DNA from: Melioribacteraceae bacterium | GTDB taxonomy: Bacteria > Bacteroidota > Ignavibacteria > Ignavibacteriales > Melioribacteraceae | Length of the DNA: 40,937 nt | Reading direction: 5' to 3' | Assembly: GCA_023230485.1 (NCBI GenBank) | Contig: JALNXG010000034.1 | Coordinates: 1-40,937, forward strand | Part shown: positions 8,444 through 16,818 of the stretch, piece by piece | How the letters are laid out: each line of letters begins with the position of its first letter | Position numbering within the stretch: the first letter of the stretch is position 1 | Made by a program: the position numbers and the translations under genes | Notes under the pieces: model-generated | The model's input: the letters and a program-made list of their open reading frames with translations, nothing else | Told to the model about the DNA's origin: nothing | Databases searched by the model: none

Positions 8444-8788
8444 TTATTCAACTTCGCCATTCCAACGGATGATTCCATCGGCAAGATTATATACTTTTTC
8501 AAATCCCATTTGAAGCATCTGCTTTGCCGCATGATGACTTCTGCTGCCGCTTCGGCAATACATATAATAACTTTTTGACCTATCTAATTTATCAAGCTCC
8601 TTCACAAATACAGGGCTCATTATATCTAATAAAATTGAATTTGGTATCCTTTGCTCTTCATTTTCAGCCAAAGTCCTTACATCTATAAGTACAGCATCTT
8701 TATCATTTTTCATTTGTTCATTAAATGTATCTGAATCGAGATTTATTACTTGCGTTCTATTTCCAAATACCGAAGATAATAATGACAT
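8444..8788 (-). CDS. Single-domain rhodanese (sulfurtransferase)
   Basis: 114 residues forming one rhodanese domain: VLIDVRTLAENEEQRIPNS, then the active-site loop YCRSGSRSHHA with Cys78, and GFEKVYNLADGIIRWNGE at the end. It transfers sulfane sulfur, probably supplying or draining persulfide for the dioxygenase encoded 17 bp downstream. No signal peptide, so cytoplasmic. GGAGT lies about 6 bp upstream of the ATG. Between the TauE-like exporter and the dioxygenase in one operon. Confidence 0.92.
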   Translation of the reverse strand: MSLLSSVFGNRTQVINLDSDTFNEQMKNDKDAVLIDVRTLAENEEQRIPNSILLDIMSPVFVKELDKLDRSKSYYMYCRSGSRSHHAAKQMLQMGFEKVYNLADGIIRWNGEVE

Positions 8789-8799
8789 ATTTTTACTCC

Positions 8800-9600
8800 T
8801 TAAATTAATTTAAATTCTTTAGCTAAAATAAATACGCTCATGATAAGAACAAACCACCCGAATGCGGGTTTGAGCTGAGCTCCTTTTATAAACTTACTTA
8901 AAAAACTTCCCAAATAAATTCCTGCTATCGCTATTGCCGAAAGACTAAATAAGAATATCCAATTAAACTGAATACCTAATAATAAGTCCGATGCAAATCC
9001 GGTCAATGAATTAAGAGATATAATTAATAGTGATGTCCCTACCGCTGATTTCATCGGAATTTTTAGAAAGATTACCAATGCCGGAATGATTAAAAATCCA
9101 CCTCCTGCTCCTACCGTTCCTGTTACAAATCCCACTATTAATCCCGATACGAATAACTTTTTCCCATCTTTCCTCTGATTATCTTCTATATCTAAACTTT
9201 TATCTGTAATCATCTTGAATGCAGAGAATAGCATAAGAACTGAGAAAAATATCATTATCATAAAATTTTTAGTTATCGAAAAACTGCCTACATCTAATAT
9301 CGTACTTGGTACTAGTGGCATCAATAATGAGCGGGTAATTAATACCGAAATAAATGCCGGAATCGCAAATGCTATTGCTGATTTTATCTTTATTAATCCC
9401 TTTAGATAATAATTATACGCACCAAATAAACTCGTAAGTCCCACTATAAATAATGAATAAGATGTTGCATTAATAGGAGTTAAACGAAATAAATATACGA
9501 GTAAAGGAACTGTTAATATCGATCCCCCTGCTCCAATTAATCCGAGCGAAACCCCGATTAATAATGTTAATATGTATCCTAATATTTCTATATTATTCAC
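8800..9600 (-). CDS. TauE/SafE-family (DUF81) sulfite/organosulfur exporter
   Basis: 266 residues, almost entirely membrane helices, with the two repeated glycine-rich signatures of the family: LIGVSLGLIGAGGSILTVPL near residue 15-35 and FVTGTVGAGGGFLIIPALV near 158-176. Family members export sulfite, sulfoacetate or related anions. In this operon the likely substrate is sulfite produced by the persulfide dioxygenase. Start codon is GTG at 9600. First gene of the TauE-rhodanese-dioxygenase operon; a possible structured leader lies upstream (9681-9766). Substrate is inferred from context only. Confidence 0.88.
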   Translation of the reverse strand: MNNIEILGYILTLLIGVSLGLIGAGGSILTVPLLVYLFRLTPINATSYSLFIVGLTSLFGAYNYYLKGLIKIKSAIAFAIPAFISVLITRSLLMPLVPSTILDVGSFSITKNFMIMIFFSVLMLFSAFKMITDKSLDIEDNQRKDGKKLFVSGLIVGFVTGTVGAGGGFLIIPALVIFLKIPMKSAVGTSLLIISLNSLTGFASDLLLGIQFNWIFLFSLSAIAIAGIYLGSFLSKFIKGAQLKPAFGWFVLIMSVFILAKEFKLI

Positions 9601-9680
9601 TTTATTTTATATTCTATATGATGTCCGATTTGAGAAAAGGTTTCAAGGAAAGATGTATGAGATTAATTTAAATAATATTC

Positions 9681-9766
9681 ATGGCACTGAGAGGGTATTA
9701 CGCTTATACTTTTACATCAAACACTTAATCCATTTCGTCTTTAGTGCTAAAGGTAACGAGTGCCAC
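9681..9766 (-). ncRNA. Possible structured leader RNA upstream of the persulfide operon
   Basis: Read on the minus strand, GTGGCACT (9766-9759) pairs with AGTGCCAT (9688-9681; seven Watson-Crick pairs and one G-U). Inside it GTTAC (9757-9753) can pair with GTAAT (9701-9697), and CTTTA/TAAAG (9752-9748 with 9743-9739) forms a small hairpin with a GCAC loop. Nested pairing over 86 bases, in a 215-base gap and 81 bases before the TauE-like GTG start, could be a regulatory leader or a small RNA. I do not recognise it as a known riboswitch, and chance pairing is possible. Confidence 0.3.
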
Positions 9767-9815
9767 CGTCTCCTTTAAATAAACTATTTTATAACCTCTT
9801 ATTTATTTATAAATT

Positions 9816-10472
9816 TTATTTCGATTTATTAGAATAGTAATTTTTTATTCCGCTCATTAATAATTCTGCATTACTTTTAAGTAATGAATAGTTATTTTCA
9901 TCAATTGCCTTTTTATCAATCAAAGCAGAACCGACACCAACAGCACAAGCACCTGCACGAAGCCAATCAGCAGGATTTGTTAAATTAACTCCACCGGTAG
10001 GCATCATCCTTAAATGTGGCATCGGTGCTTTAACTCCCTTGAAAAAATTAATTCCAAGAACATCTGCAGGAAATACTTTTATTATATCAGCCCCTAATTC
10101 ATAAGCCAAATTAATTTCTGTTGGAGTAAAACATCCCGGCATTACAGCTATATGATTCTCTTGTGCTTTTTTTATAATCTCTTCTTTTAATATTGGACTA
10201 ACAACATATTTAGCCCCTGCATCAATAGCTTCTTGTGCCATCTTTCCATTTAATACCGAACCCACTCCAACTGTTACAGATTCACCAAATTCACTGCAAA
10301 CTTTTTTAATCATTTCAATTGCATTCGGTACTGTCATAGTAATCTCAATCGAATTTACTCCACCCAAATGAATCGCTTCTACTACTTTAATTAATTTATT
10401 CGAGTCTTCGAGTCTTATCACTGCAACTGCACAATTTGAAATTATTTTCTCTACTATTTCTTGCTTATCCAT
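9816..10472 (-). CDS. eda: KDPG/KHG aldolase (2-dehydro-3-deoxy-phosphogluconate aldolase)
   Basis: Cleaves KDPG to pyruvate and glyceraldehyde 3-phosphate (Entner-Doudoroff and hexuronate catabolism) or KHG to pyruvate and glyoxylate. 218 residues in the TIM-barrel class I aldolase pattern: GGVNSIEITMTVPNA with Glu43, GVGSVL (69-74), SPILKEEI (92-99), MPGCFTPTE (111-119), IIKVFPADVLG with Schiff-base Lys132, and MMPTGGVN (156-163). Glu43 and Lys132 correspond to Glu45 and Lys133 of E. coli Eda. No other Entner-Doudoroff gene is in the window, so the physiological substrate is open. A GGAG lies 10 bp before the ATG. Confidence 0.93.
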   Translation of the reverse strand: MDKQEIVEKIISNCAVAVIRLEDSNKLIKVVEAIHLGGVNSIEITMTVPNAIEMIKKVCSEFGESVTVGVGSVLNGKMAQEAIDAGAKYVVSPILKEEIIKKAQENHIAVMPGCFTPTEINLAYELGADIIKVFPADVLGINFFKGVKAPMPHLRMMPTGGVNLTNPADWLRAGACAVGVGSALIDKKAIDENNYSLLKSNAELLMSGIKNYYSNKSK

Positions 10473-10674
10473 TTATTTAAACTCCGAGTTATATGCGTCA
10501 GAATATTTTTTAATTATTTTATTTATCCAATTCCCTTCGATATTTTTTTATATTCCAATAATAGAAGTGATATTAAAGATTTTCTTAAATTCATTCCAAT
10601 TTTACTTCCTTCATACATCGATGCTTATTTTAGGATCTTTTTTCCATAAGAAAGAGAAAACATAATCGATCTTT

Positions 10675-11874
10675 TTACTCTTCGGATGCCAGCGTCATCC
10701 TTACCATCTCTATCTTTGTTTCATCTGACTTAATTATATGGAAAGTAAATTTATCCACCTTTATATTCTCTCCCCTTTGCGGTATCTTGCCCGTTATCGA
10801 AGAAATTAATCCGGCAATTGTCTCATATTCGCCATATGGTAATTCCAAATCATAATATTCATTTATAAAATCTATCTCCACTTTCCCGCTTAAAATATAA
10901 GTCGTGTCATTAAGTTTTCTTATAATTTTCTCTTCCACATCATACTCATCACCAATCTCACCGAACATCTCTTCAATAAGATCCTCAACTGTAATTATCC
11001 CAGAAGTGCCTCCAAATTCATCCACTACCACAGCGAACGAAAAATTATCCTTTAGAAATTGATTCAACATTTCGGAGCTTTTCTTTGTCTCCGGTACATA
11101 CACAACCTTCCTTATTATCGAAGCAATATCTTTGGGCGATTGGAACATATCCTTTGAAAATATTATCCCCTTTATATTATCAAGATTATCTTCATAAACA
11201 GGAATTTTTGAATAACCGGAATCGATAAATAGATTCAATGCTTCTTCAATTTCTGCCGTTATCTCAACACCAACAATCTGAGTACGAGCAGTCATCGCTT
11301 CATTTACTTTCTGATTCTTATTCTCAATAATTTTATTGATTACATCAGATTCATCCTCCTTTAATTCCGATATACCTGGCATCTCCTGAATTATTTCATG
11401 AAATTCTGCATTTAAATTAATAGGTGTACCGAAGTAAAGATTCGATTGAGGTACTTGTATTGCATTGAATTTTCCCAATACTTTTACGAGAAGAATAATT
11501 ATCGGCTTTATTGGTTTTACTAATAGATAGTATTGGCTTAGGTCAAAATCGATTGATGTTTTCTTTCCATAATTGAATACCGCAATCATAAAAAGAAATA
11601 ATATTGCTAATAGTATATAAGAGATTACTATATGGAGGGGATTTATCACAAACAAAATAATTACGGCAAAAGAAAATAATATTGATACTATCATTCCCAA
11701 AAGAGAAAAAGCATAGACCTCTTTATTAAATTTTGATAAAAAAGAAAAATAATTTTTATTTTCTTCTGTCTCATCAAAATGATGAGAATTAAATCTCACT
11801 GCCGTACTTTCTACAATATAGAAATAATATGAAGACAGAAGCGATATCAATAAATAAACTGTAATTTTAATCAT
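10675..11874 (-). CDS. CorC/HlyC-type membrane protein with CBS pair
   Basis: 399 residues. The N-terminal third has membrane helices (about 1-22, 55-77, 82-102 and a reentrant segment 118-135) in the place of the CNNM/DUF21 domain, although its sequence is divergent. A CBS pair follows: MTARTQIVGVEI (194-205), SGYSKIPVYEDNLDNIKGI (219-237), and the family signature AVVVDEFGGTSGI (281-293) with TVEDLIEE. The C-terminal CorC_HlyC domain (about 320-395) includes LPYGEYETIAGLI. Relatives act in Mg/Co transport or, as GldE, with gliding machinery in Bacteroidota. Which applies here cannot be told. It sits 9 bp downstream of the acyl-CoA mutase on the same strand. Confidence 0.85.
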   Translation of the reverse strand: MIKITVYLLISLLSSYYFYIVESTAVRFNSHHFDETEENKNYFSFLSKFNKEVYAFSLLGMIVSILFSFAVIILFVINPLHIVISYILLAILFLFMIAVFNYGKKTSIDFDLSQYYLLVKPIKPIIILLVKVLGKFNAIQVPQSNLYFGTPINLNAEFHEIIQEMPGISELKEDESDVINKIIENKNQKVNEAMTARTQIVGVEITAEIEEALNLFIDSGYSKIPVYEDNLDNIKGIIFSKDMFQSPKDIASIIRKVVYVPETKKSSEMLNQFLKDNFSFAVVVDEFGGTSGIITVEDLIEEMFGEIGDEYDVEEKIIRKLNDTTYILSGKVEIDFINEYYDLELPYGEYETIAGLISSITGKIPQRGENIKVDKFTFHIIKSDETKIEMVRMTLASEE

Positions 11875-11883
11875 ATAACGAAA

Positions 11884-13539
11884 TTAAAAAACGGCATTCT
11901 CCTCATAGATGCCAAAATGGACTTTCATCTGAGAGACCATCTCTCCCATTGTAACATAATTTTCTGCCGCATTTATTAATGAAGGCATAATATTTATATC
12001 ATTTTCTATTGCAAAAGTGATCTCTTTCAAACATTGCTCAACTTTATCATTATCACGCTCCAATTTCAATTGACTCAATTCATCAATCTGTTTCTTCTCC
12101 ACTTCTGGTGAGATAGTTAAAATCGGAATATCAACTTTTTCATTCTCTTCAATAAATTCATTCACTCCCACAATATATTTTTCTTTCCGCTCTAATTCTT
12201 TTTGATATCGATAAGCAGCATTAGAAATCTCTTTCTGAAAATATCCTGCTTCAATAGCCGGAATCACTCCGCCAAACATTTCGATCTCTTTAAATATCTT
12301 ATTCGCTTTTTCTTCCATCGTATTGGTTAAAGACTCAATAAAATAAGAACCGCCGAGCGGATCGACTGTATTTGTAACACCCGTTTCATAAGCAATTAGC
12401 TGCTGAGTGCGAACCGCAATTTTAACTGCCTTCTCGCTCGGGAGTGCAAGAGTTTCATCCATCGAATTTGTATGAAGCGACTGCGTGCCTCCCATTACTG
12501 CCGCAAGTGCTTGGAATGCCGTCCTTACAATATTATTCTCCGGCTGCTGCGCTGTTAATGTACATCCCGCCGTCTGTGTATGGAATCGCAGCCACCATGA
12601 ACGTGGATTTTTTGCGCCATATTTTTCTTTCATTGTTTTTGCATAAATCCTTCTAGCCGCTCTATACTTTGCTATCTCTTCAAAAAAATCAAGATGCGAG
12701 TTGAAGAAGAATGAAATCCTCGGAGCAAATGAATCTACATCCAATCCCCTTTCGATGCAAGCTTCTATATATGCAAATCCATCCGCTAATGTATAAGCTA
12801 ATTCCTGAACCGCCGTTGAACCTGCTTCACGAATATGATAACCACTTACCGATACAGGATTCCATTGCGGAATCTCATTAGTACAGTATTCTATCATATC
12901 TGTGATTATTCTCATCGATGGTTTCGGTGGGTAAATAAATTCTTTCTGCGCTATATACTCTTTCAAAATATCATTTTGTAAAGTACCTCGTAATTTATCA
13001 AAAGGTACTCCCTGTTTTTTTGCCACTGCCAGATAGAATGCAAAAATAATTGCTGCCGGTGAATTGATCGTCATTGATGTTGATACTTCGCCAAGCGGTA
13101 TTCCTTCAAAAAGCGTTTCAAAATCTTTTAATGAAGATATCGAAACTCCGCACATGCCCACTTCCCCTTTACTTATTGGTGCATCTGCATCATATCCCAT
13201 TAATGTAGGAAGATCAAACGCCACCGATAAACCGGTCTGCCCATGTGCTAATAAATATTTGAACCGCTGATTCGTATCTTCAGGCGATCCAAATCCGGAG
13301 AACTGTCTTATCGTCCATGCTTTTCCCCGATAACCTGTCGGATGTATTCCACGAGTAAATGGATATTCACCCGGATAATTTATATCCTCCAAAAAACGCT
13401 CATTATCTATCGATAATGGATCGTATAGTACGTCGATTTTTTCACCCGATACGGTGCTGTATTTATTTCCTGTATCTGAACTCTTATCTATTTTATTTTT
13501 GTATTTCTGTTTCTCTTCTTCTAACCGATTCTTGGACAT
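11884..13539 (-). CDS. B12-dependent acyl-CoA mutase large subunit (isobutyryl-CoA mutase-type residues)
   Basis: Catalytic TIM-barrel subunit of an adenosylcobalamin-dependent carbon-skeleton mutase. 551 residues is the length of separate large subunits; no cobalamin-binding domain (DxHxxG) is present, so a small subunit must be encoded elsewhere. Core motifs: YPFTRGIHPTGYRGKAWTIRQ (59-79), LSVAFDLPTLMGYD (104-117), GTLQNDILKEYIAQ (185-198), SVSGYHIREAG, RFHTQTAG and ETLALPSE. In methylmalonyl-CoA mutase (P. shermanii numbering) Tyr89 and Arg207 hold the substrate carboxylate. Isobutyryl-CoA mutase has Phe80 and Gln198, and this protein carries Phe80 and Gln198 at exactly those positions. 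It is therefore more likely an ICM-like enzyme than MCM, though homologues are often labelled MCM. Good Shine-Dalgarno (GGAG, 7 bp from ATG). Confidence 0.88.
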   Translation of the reverse strand: MSKNRLEEEKQKYKNKIDKSSDTGNKYSTVSGEKIDVLYDPLSIDNERFLEDINYPGEYPFTRGIHPTGYRGKAWTIRQFSGFGSPEDTNQRFKYLLAHGQTGLSVAFDLPTLMGYDADAPISKGEVGMCGVSISSLKDFETLFEGIPLGEVSTSMTINSPAAIIFAFYLAVAKKQGVPFDKLRGTLQNDILKEYIAQKEFIYPPKPSMRIITDMIEYCTNEIPQWNPVSVSGYHIREAGSTAVQELAYTLADGFAYIEACIERGLDVDSFAPRISFFFNSHLDFFEEIAKYRAARRIYAKTMKEKYGAKNPRSWWLRFHTQTAGCTLTAQQPENNIVRTAFQALAAVMGGTQSLHTNSMDETLALPSEKAVKIAVRTQQLIAYETGVTNTVDPLGGSYFIESLTNTMEEKANKIFKEIEMFGGVIPAIEAGYFQKEISNAAYRYQKELERKEKYIVGVNEFIEENEKVDIPILTISPEVEKKQIDELSQLKLERDNDKVEQCLKEITFAIENDINIMPSLINAAENYVTMGEMVSQMKVHFGIYEENAVF

Positions 13540-13565
13540 AATCTGCTCCTTTCAAAAGGGTTTAT

Positions 13566-15422
13566 TTAAGTTCTTCCGAATCTCTTATCTAATTCCTCTA
13601 ATGGCAATTTAATTACTATCGGTCTGCCATGAGGACAAACATACGGCATAGTACATGCAAAAAGTTGATCAACCAATAGACGCATCTCTTTATCATCTAA
13701 TTTTGAGCCCGCTTTTACTGCCGCTTTGCATGAAAATGATTTCGCTATGTTATCTGTTACTTCCAAATGTTTTTCAATCTGGTTTTTTCTAAATTCTCTT
13801 AATATTTCTAAAAATGTATCATTCTCGCTTCCGATTGTAACATCACCCGGCACTCCAACAATCTGAATAATATTCTTATTCAAATATTTTATTTCAAATC
13901 CGAGCTTCGTAAGGTATGGTGAAATCTCTTTCGAGAGTGCTATATCTGCAGGATCAAGTTCTAAACTCTGCGGGAATAATAACTGCTGAGAGAATGGTAT
14001 ATTTGCTTCAAATGCCTTTATTGCTTTCTCATACAAAATTCTTTCGTGCGCCACATGTGCATCTATTATCATCAGTCCGCTTTTTATCTGAGTCAAAATA
14101 TATTTATTATGCAATAATACTATAAATGGCTCGGATGTATTTTCATCATTCGCATTATTCGATTCATGATAAATTTCAGTTACTGCTGTATTCGCATTAT
14201 CGAATGGAGATACAATAGATGGATCAGTATTTGCTGATTTGATATCCTTATTTAAGTTATCAAATAAACGATCTATATCATCTCCTGAATAAATCGAACT
14301 CCTTTTTGGAATGCTATTCGAAGTGAGTGAAGGACGATCAGAGAAATCATTTCTTTCAGATTTTCTAAAATCGATAAATTTTAATTTGTCAAGATTACTA
14401 TCCACAGATTCTGATAACGAAACCGATGGTACAATATCATAAACTTTTAGAGCACCTTTAATTACGGCTTGTACAAACAGATAAATCTCTTTTTCGTTTT
14501 CAAATTTCACTTCCAATTTTGAGGGATGTACATTCACGTCAATCTTTCTCGGATCGATAGTTAAGTTAAGTACAAAAAAAGGATAATCCCCTTTATCTAG
14601 TATATGCTCGAACGATGAATAAACCGCATGAGCTACGACCTTACTCTGGACATATCTATTATTGAGAAAAAAGAATTGCTCCCCTTTATTTTTTCGGAGA
14701 TATGCCGGCTTGCCGATGAATCCATGTATCGATATATATTCGGTTGTCTCTTTCACTTCAAAAATTAGATCAGTTATATTTTCACCGAATATTTTTTGAA
14801 GGCGTGATTCTTTTGATCCCCTCGGATAATCGAATAAAAGATCATCATCAAGAAAAAATTTGAATGATATTTTTGGATAGCAAAGAGCAAGTCGCTTAAA
14901 TGTTTCTATTATATGTTTTAATTCTGTCGAATTACTTTTAAGAAAATTCCTTCTTGCAGGTGTATTATAAAAAAGATTTTTTACCGAAATGGATGTCCCC
15001 TTCGATACATTTCCTTTCTCTTTTATAATTGTATTTGTCTCATCGAATTTTATAATCGTTCCAAGTTCATCCGATTCTCTTCGTGTCTGAATTTCTAATA
15101 TCGCTACCGAGGCAATTGAGCTAAGTGCTTCGCCTCTAAATCCTAATGTATTGATAGAATCGAGGTCTTCTACTGTTTGGATTTTGCTCGTTGCATGTCT
15201 CTGAACTGATAGAATCGCATCTTCATCCGACATCCCTTCGCCATCATCAATTACCTGTATTAAATTCTTACCCGAGTTCTTTATTACTACTTCAATCGAT
15301 GTAGCATTAGCATCAATTGAGTTTTCCATTAATTCTTTTACAACTGATTCAGGTCGGTTTACAACTTCACCCGCTGCAATTTTATTTGAAATATATTCAG
15401 GCAGTATCTTAATTTTTTGCAC
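13566..15422 (-). CDS. mutL: DNA mismatch repair protein MutL with endonuclease motif
   Basis: 618 residues. The N-terminal GHKL ATPase shows NKIAAGEVVNRP (13-24), VVKELMENSIDA (28-39, catalytic Glu30), IDDGEGM (58-64) and NTLGFRGEALSSI (91-103). A variable linker spans about 335-425. The C-terminal domain carries the endonuclease motif as DAHVAHERILYE (454-465), a slight variant of DQHA(X)2E(X)4E. It also has the zinc-site segments SCKAAVKAG (564-572) and CPHGRP (596-601). It is thus the nicking type found in bacteria without MutH. Starts with GTG at 15422, two bases after the folA stop codon, so it is translationally linked to folA-thyX. Confidence 0.96.
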   Translation of the reverse strand: MQKIKILPEYISNKIAAGEVVNRPESVVKELMENSIDANATSIEVVIKNSGKNLIQVIDDGEGMSDEDAILSVQRHATSKIQTVEDLDSINTLGFRGEALSSIASVAILEIQTRRESDELGTIIKFDETNTIIKEKGNVSKGTSISVKNLFYNTPARRNFLKSNSTELKHIIETFKRLALCYPKISFKFFLDDDLLFDYPRGSKESRLQKIFGENITDLIFEVKETTEYISIHGFIGKPAYLRKNKGEQFFFLNNRYVQSKVVAHAVYSSFEHILDKGDYPFFVLNLTIDPRKIDVNVHPSKLEVKFENEKEIYLFVQAVIKGALKVYDIVPSVSLSESVDSNLDKLKFIDFRKSERNDFSDRPSLTSNSIPKRSSIYSGDDIDRLFDNLNKDIKSANTDPSIVSPFDNANTAVTEIYHESNNANDENTSEPFIVLLHNKYILTQIKSGLMIIDAHVAHERILYEKAIKAFEANIPFSQQLLFPQSLELDPADIALSKEISPYLTKLGFEIKYLNKNIIQIVGVPGDVTIGSENDTFLEILREFRKNQIEKHLEVTDNIAKSFSCKAAVKAGSKLDDKEMRLLVDQLFACTMPYVCPHGRPIVIKLPLEELDKRFGRT

Positions 15423-15424
15423 TT

Positions 15425-15901
15425 TTACACTTTTCTCTTATAATCATAAATAACAAAATTTTTTCTTCTGTCTTCTTTTTCTAATACCCATTTATTCAAA
15501 TCTATTTCAGGGAAAAATCGATCCCCTTCAAACGCAAAATCCATAATTGAAATGACGATTCTATCAGCAATCTCCATCGCTAATTTATAAACAGATTCCC
15601 CGCCGATTATAAACAATTTCTTATAATCCTTATCATTACAGTAAGATATAGCATTTCCCATTGAATTAAAATATAAAAATCCGGTAGCATCATCTTTATG
15701 GGATTTCGAAGTGAGTACTAAGTTTTCTCTCCCTGATAATGGATTATTAATCTCCTTCATAGTAACCGAACCCATAATCACAGGGTAATCTATTGTGGTC
15801 TTTATAAAGTGAGTTAATTCTTCTTTACAATACCATGGCTGTGCACCATTCTTACCAATAGCACCATTGGATGCGGCGGCTGTAATAATTATTATTTCCA
15901 A
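15425..15901 (-). CDS. folA: Dihydrofolate reductase (divergent)
   Basis: Reduces dihydrofolate to tetrahydrofolate with NADPH. 158 residues aligning along the whole E. coli enzyme: N-terminal strand and AAASNGAIGKNG, QPWYCKEEL with Glu28 in the place of catalytic Asp27, VIMGSVTMKEI in the place of VIMGRHTWESI (the cofactor-binding Arg is replaced by Ser), PLSGREN keeping the folate-binding Arg, IIGGESVYKLAM for the GG cofactor loop, and FEGDRFFPEID. The start is TTG at 15901, which overlaps the thyX stop region by 10 bp. Pairing with thyX is unusual, because ThyX yields tetrahydrofolate directly and ThyX organisms often lack FolA. The substitutions leave some doubt about activity. Confidence 0.88.
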   Translation of the reverse strand: MEIIIITAAASNGAIGKNGAQPWYCKEELTHFIKTTIDYPVIMGSVTMKEINNPLSGRENLVLTSKSHKDDATGFLYFNSMGNAISYCNDKDYKKLFIIGGESVYKLAMEIADRIVISIMDFAFEGDRFFPEIDLNKWVLEKEDRRKNFVIYDYKRKV

Positions 15902-16818
15902 GGGATAGATATATTTATTTTTTCTAATTTTTGTTCAAATTCCATTCGCTCTAAATTCTGTTTTAATGATCCGTCATCTTTTCTTCCAAGCCATTCATAG
16001 CTTTCCGCTTTTAAAACTGCACCTGTAAAATCACCCGAATTAATATAGCGCAATAACTCCAATTCAAGTCCTGAAAAAGATAATGCATTCAACTGATAAT
16101 CTTCAAATGCACCCCATGCAATCGGGACCCATTTCTTTACGATCTCATTCGCAATCGTTTCCGAATATTTCCGAATCTCCAACTGTGCATTCGTCTCTAA
16201 TCTTAAACGAAGAAAATGTAAAAGATTATGAAGATCAATTTTCCAATATGCTTCGGTATATGTCGAAAGCGGTAAATCTTTTCTCGCCTGCTCTCTCGCC
16301 ACTCCGGCATTGATTCTATTATTATAAACTTTTTTGGAAAGTTCGTGCAAATCTTTTTCTTGATTAGAAAATTCTATACCGACAATCTCATCAATATAAC
16401 CTTCACTTCCTTGACGGTTAGATATTGATTGATTACGCCATTCATTCGCTCCGGTCATCTGCGCTGAATCGATTGCAAGCGAATAACGTGTTGAGTATTC
16501 ATTTACGTTAGCCGTACGATGCCTAATCCATTGCCTCCAGCAATCCATCGGGACTCTTATATGAAGCTTTATCTCGCACATCTCAAGTGGAGTGGTATGA
16601 TGATGACGGAGAAGATAACGAATTAATCCCTTATCCTCTCTGATTTTTTTCGTTCCGCTTCCATATGATACTCTCGCCGCCTGAACTATCGATTGATCAG
16701 ATCCCATATAATCCACTACTCTCACGAATCCATCATCTAAAACTTTGAATGGCTCTCCAAGTATTGCATCTAATTCAGGAACCCTGATCGATTCCAATTT
16801 TTCAAATTTTTGTTCCAT
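15892..16818 (-). CDS. thyX: FAD-dependent thymidylate synthase
   Basis: Makes dTMP from dUMP with methylene-tetrahydrofolate and reduced FAD. The ThyX signature RHRTANVNEYS (99-109, the RHR-X7-S motif) is intact, preceded by RHHHTTPLEMCEIKLHIRVP (71-90). GVAREQARKDLPLSTYTE, and LRLETNAQLEIRKY near the C-terminal half, are also typical. 308 residues is longer than the usual 220-250, because of an N-terminal extension of about 30 residues and an acidic/hydrophobic tail after residue 250. Starts directly at the base after the glycerate kinase stop codon, with GGGGA about 8 bp upstream, and overlaps folA downstream. Confidence 0.96.
   Translation of the reverse strand: MEQKFEKLESIRVPELDAILGEPFKVLDDGFVRVVDYMGSDQSIVQAARVSYGSGTKKIREDKGLIRYLLRHHHTTPLEMCEIKLHIRVPMDCWRQWIRHRTANVNEYSTRYSLAIDSAQMTGANEWRNQSISNRQGSEGYIDEIVGIEFSNQEKDLHELSKKVYNNRINAGVAREQARKDLPLSTYTEAYWKIDLHNLLHFLRLRLETNAQLEIRKYSETIANEIVKKWVPIAWGAFEDYQLNALSFSGLELELLRYINSGDFTGAVLKAESYEWLGRKDDGSLKQNLERMEFEQKLEKINISIPWK

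Noticed and set aside
9681..9766. Resemblance of the plus-strand CTGAGAGG to part of a TPP riboswitch.
   Set aside because: The other conserved TPP elements are absent and no plus-strand gene follows.
9720..9768. GGAG followed by a 13-codon GTG-started frame on the minus strand in the leader of the persulfide operon.
   Set aside because: A leader peptide is imaginable, but the composition shows no run of regulatory codons and the same bases are better explained by RNA pairing.
10525..10620. Minus-strand 31-codon frame (MYEGSKIGMNLRKS...) in the gap between the CorC-like gene and eda.
   Set aside because: Too short to separate from chance in AT-rich DNA; no clear ribosome-binding site or recognisable family. 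The rest of the 202-base gap shows nothing else convincing.
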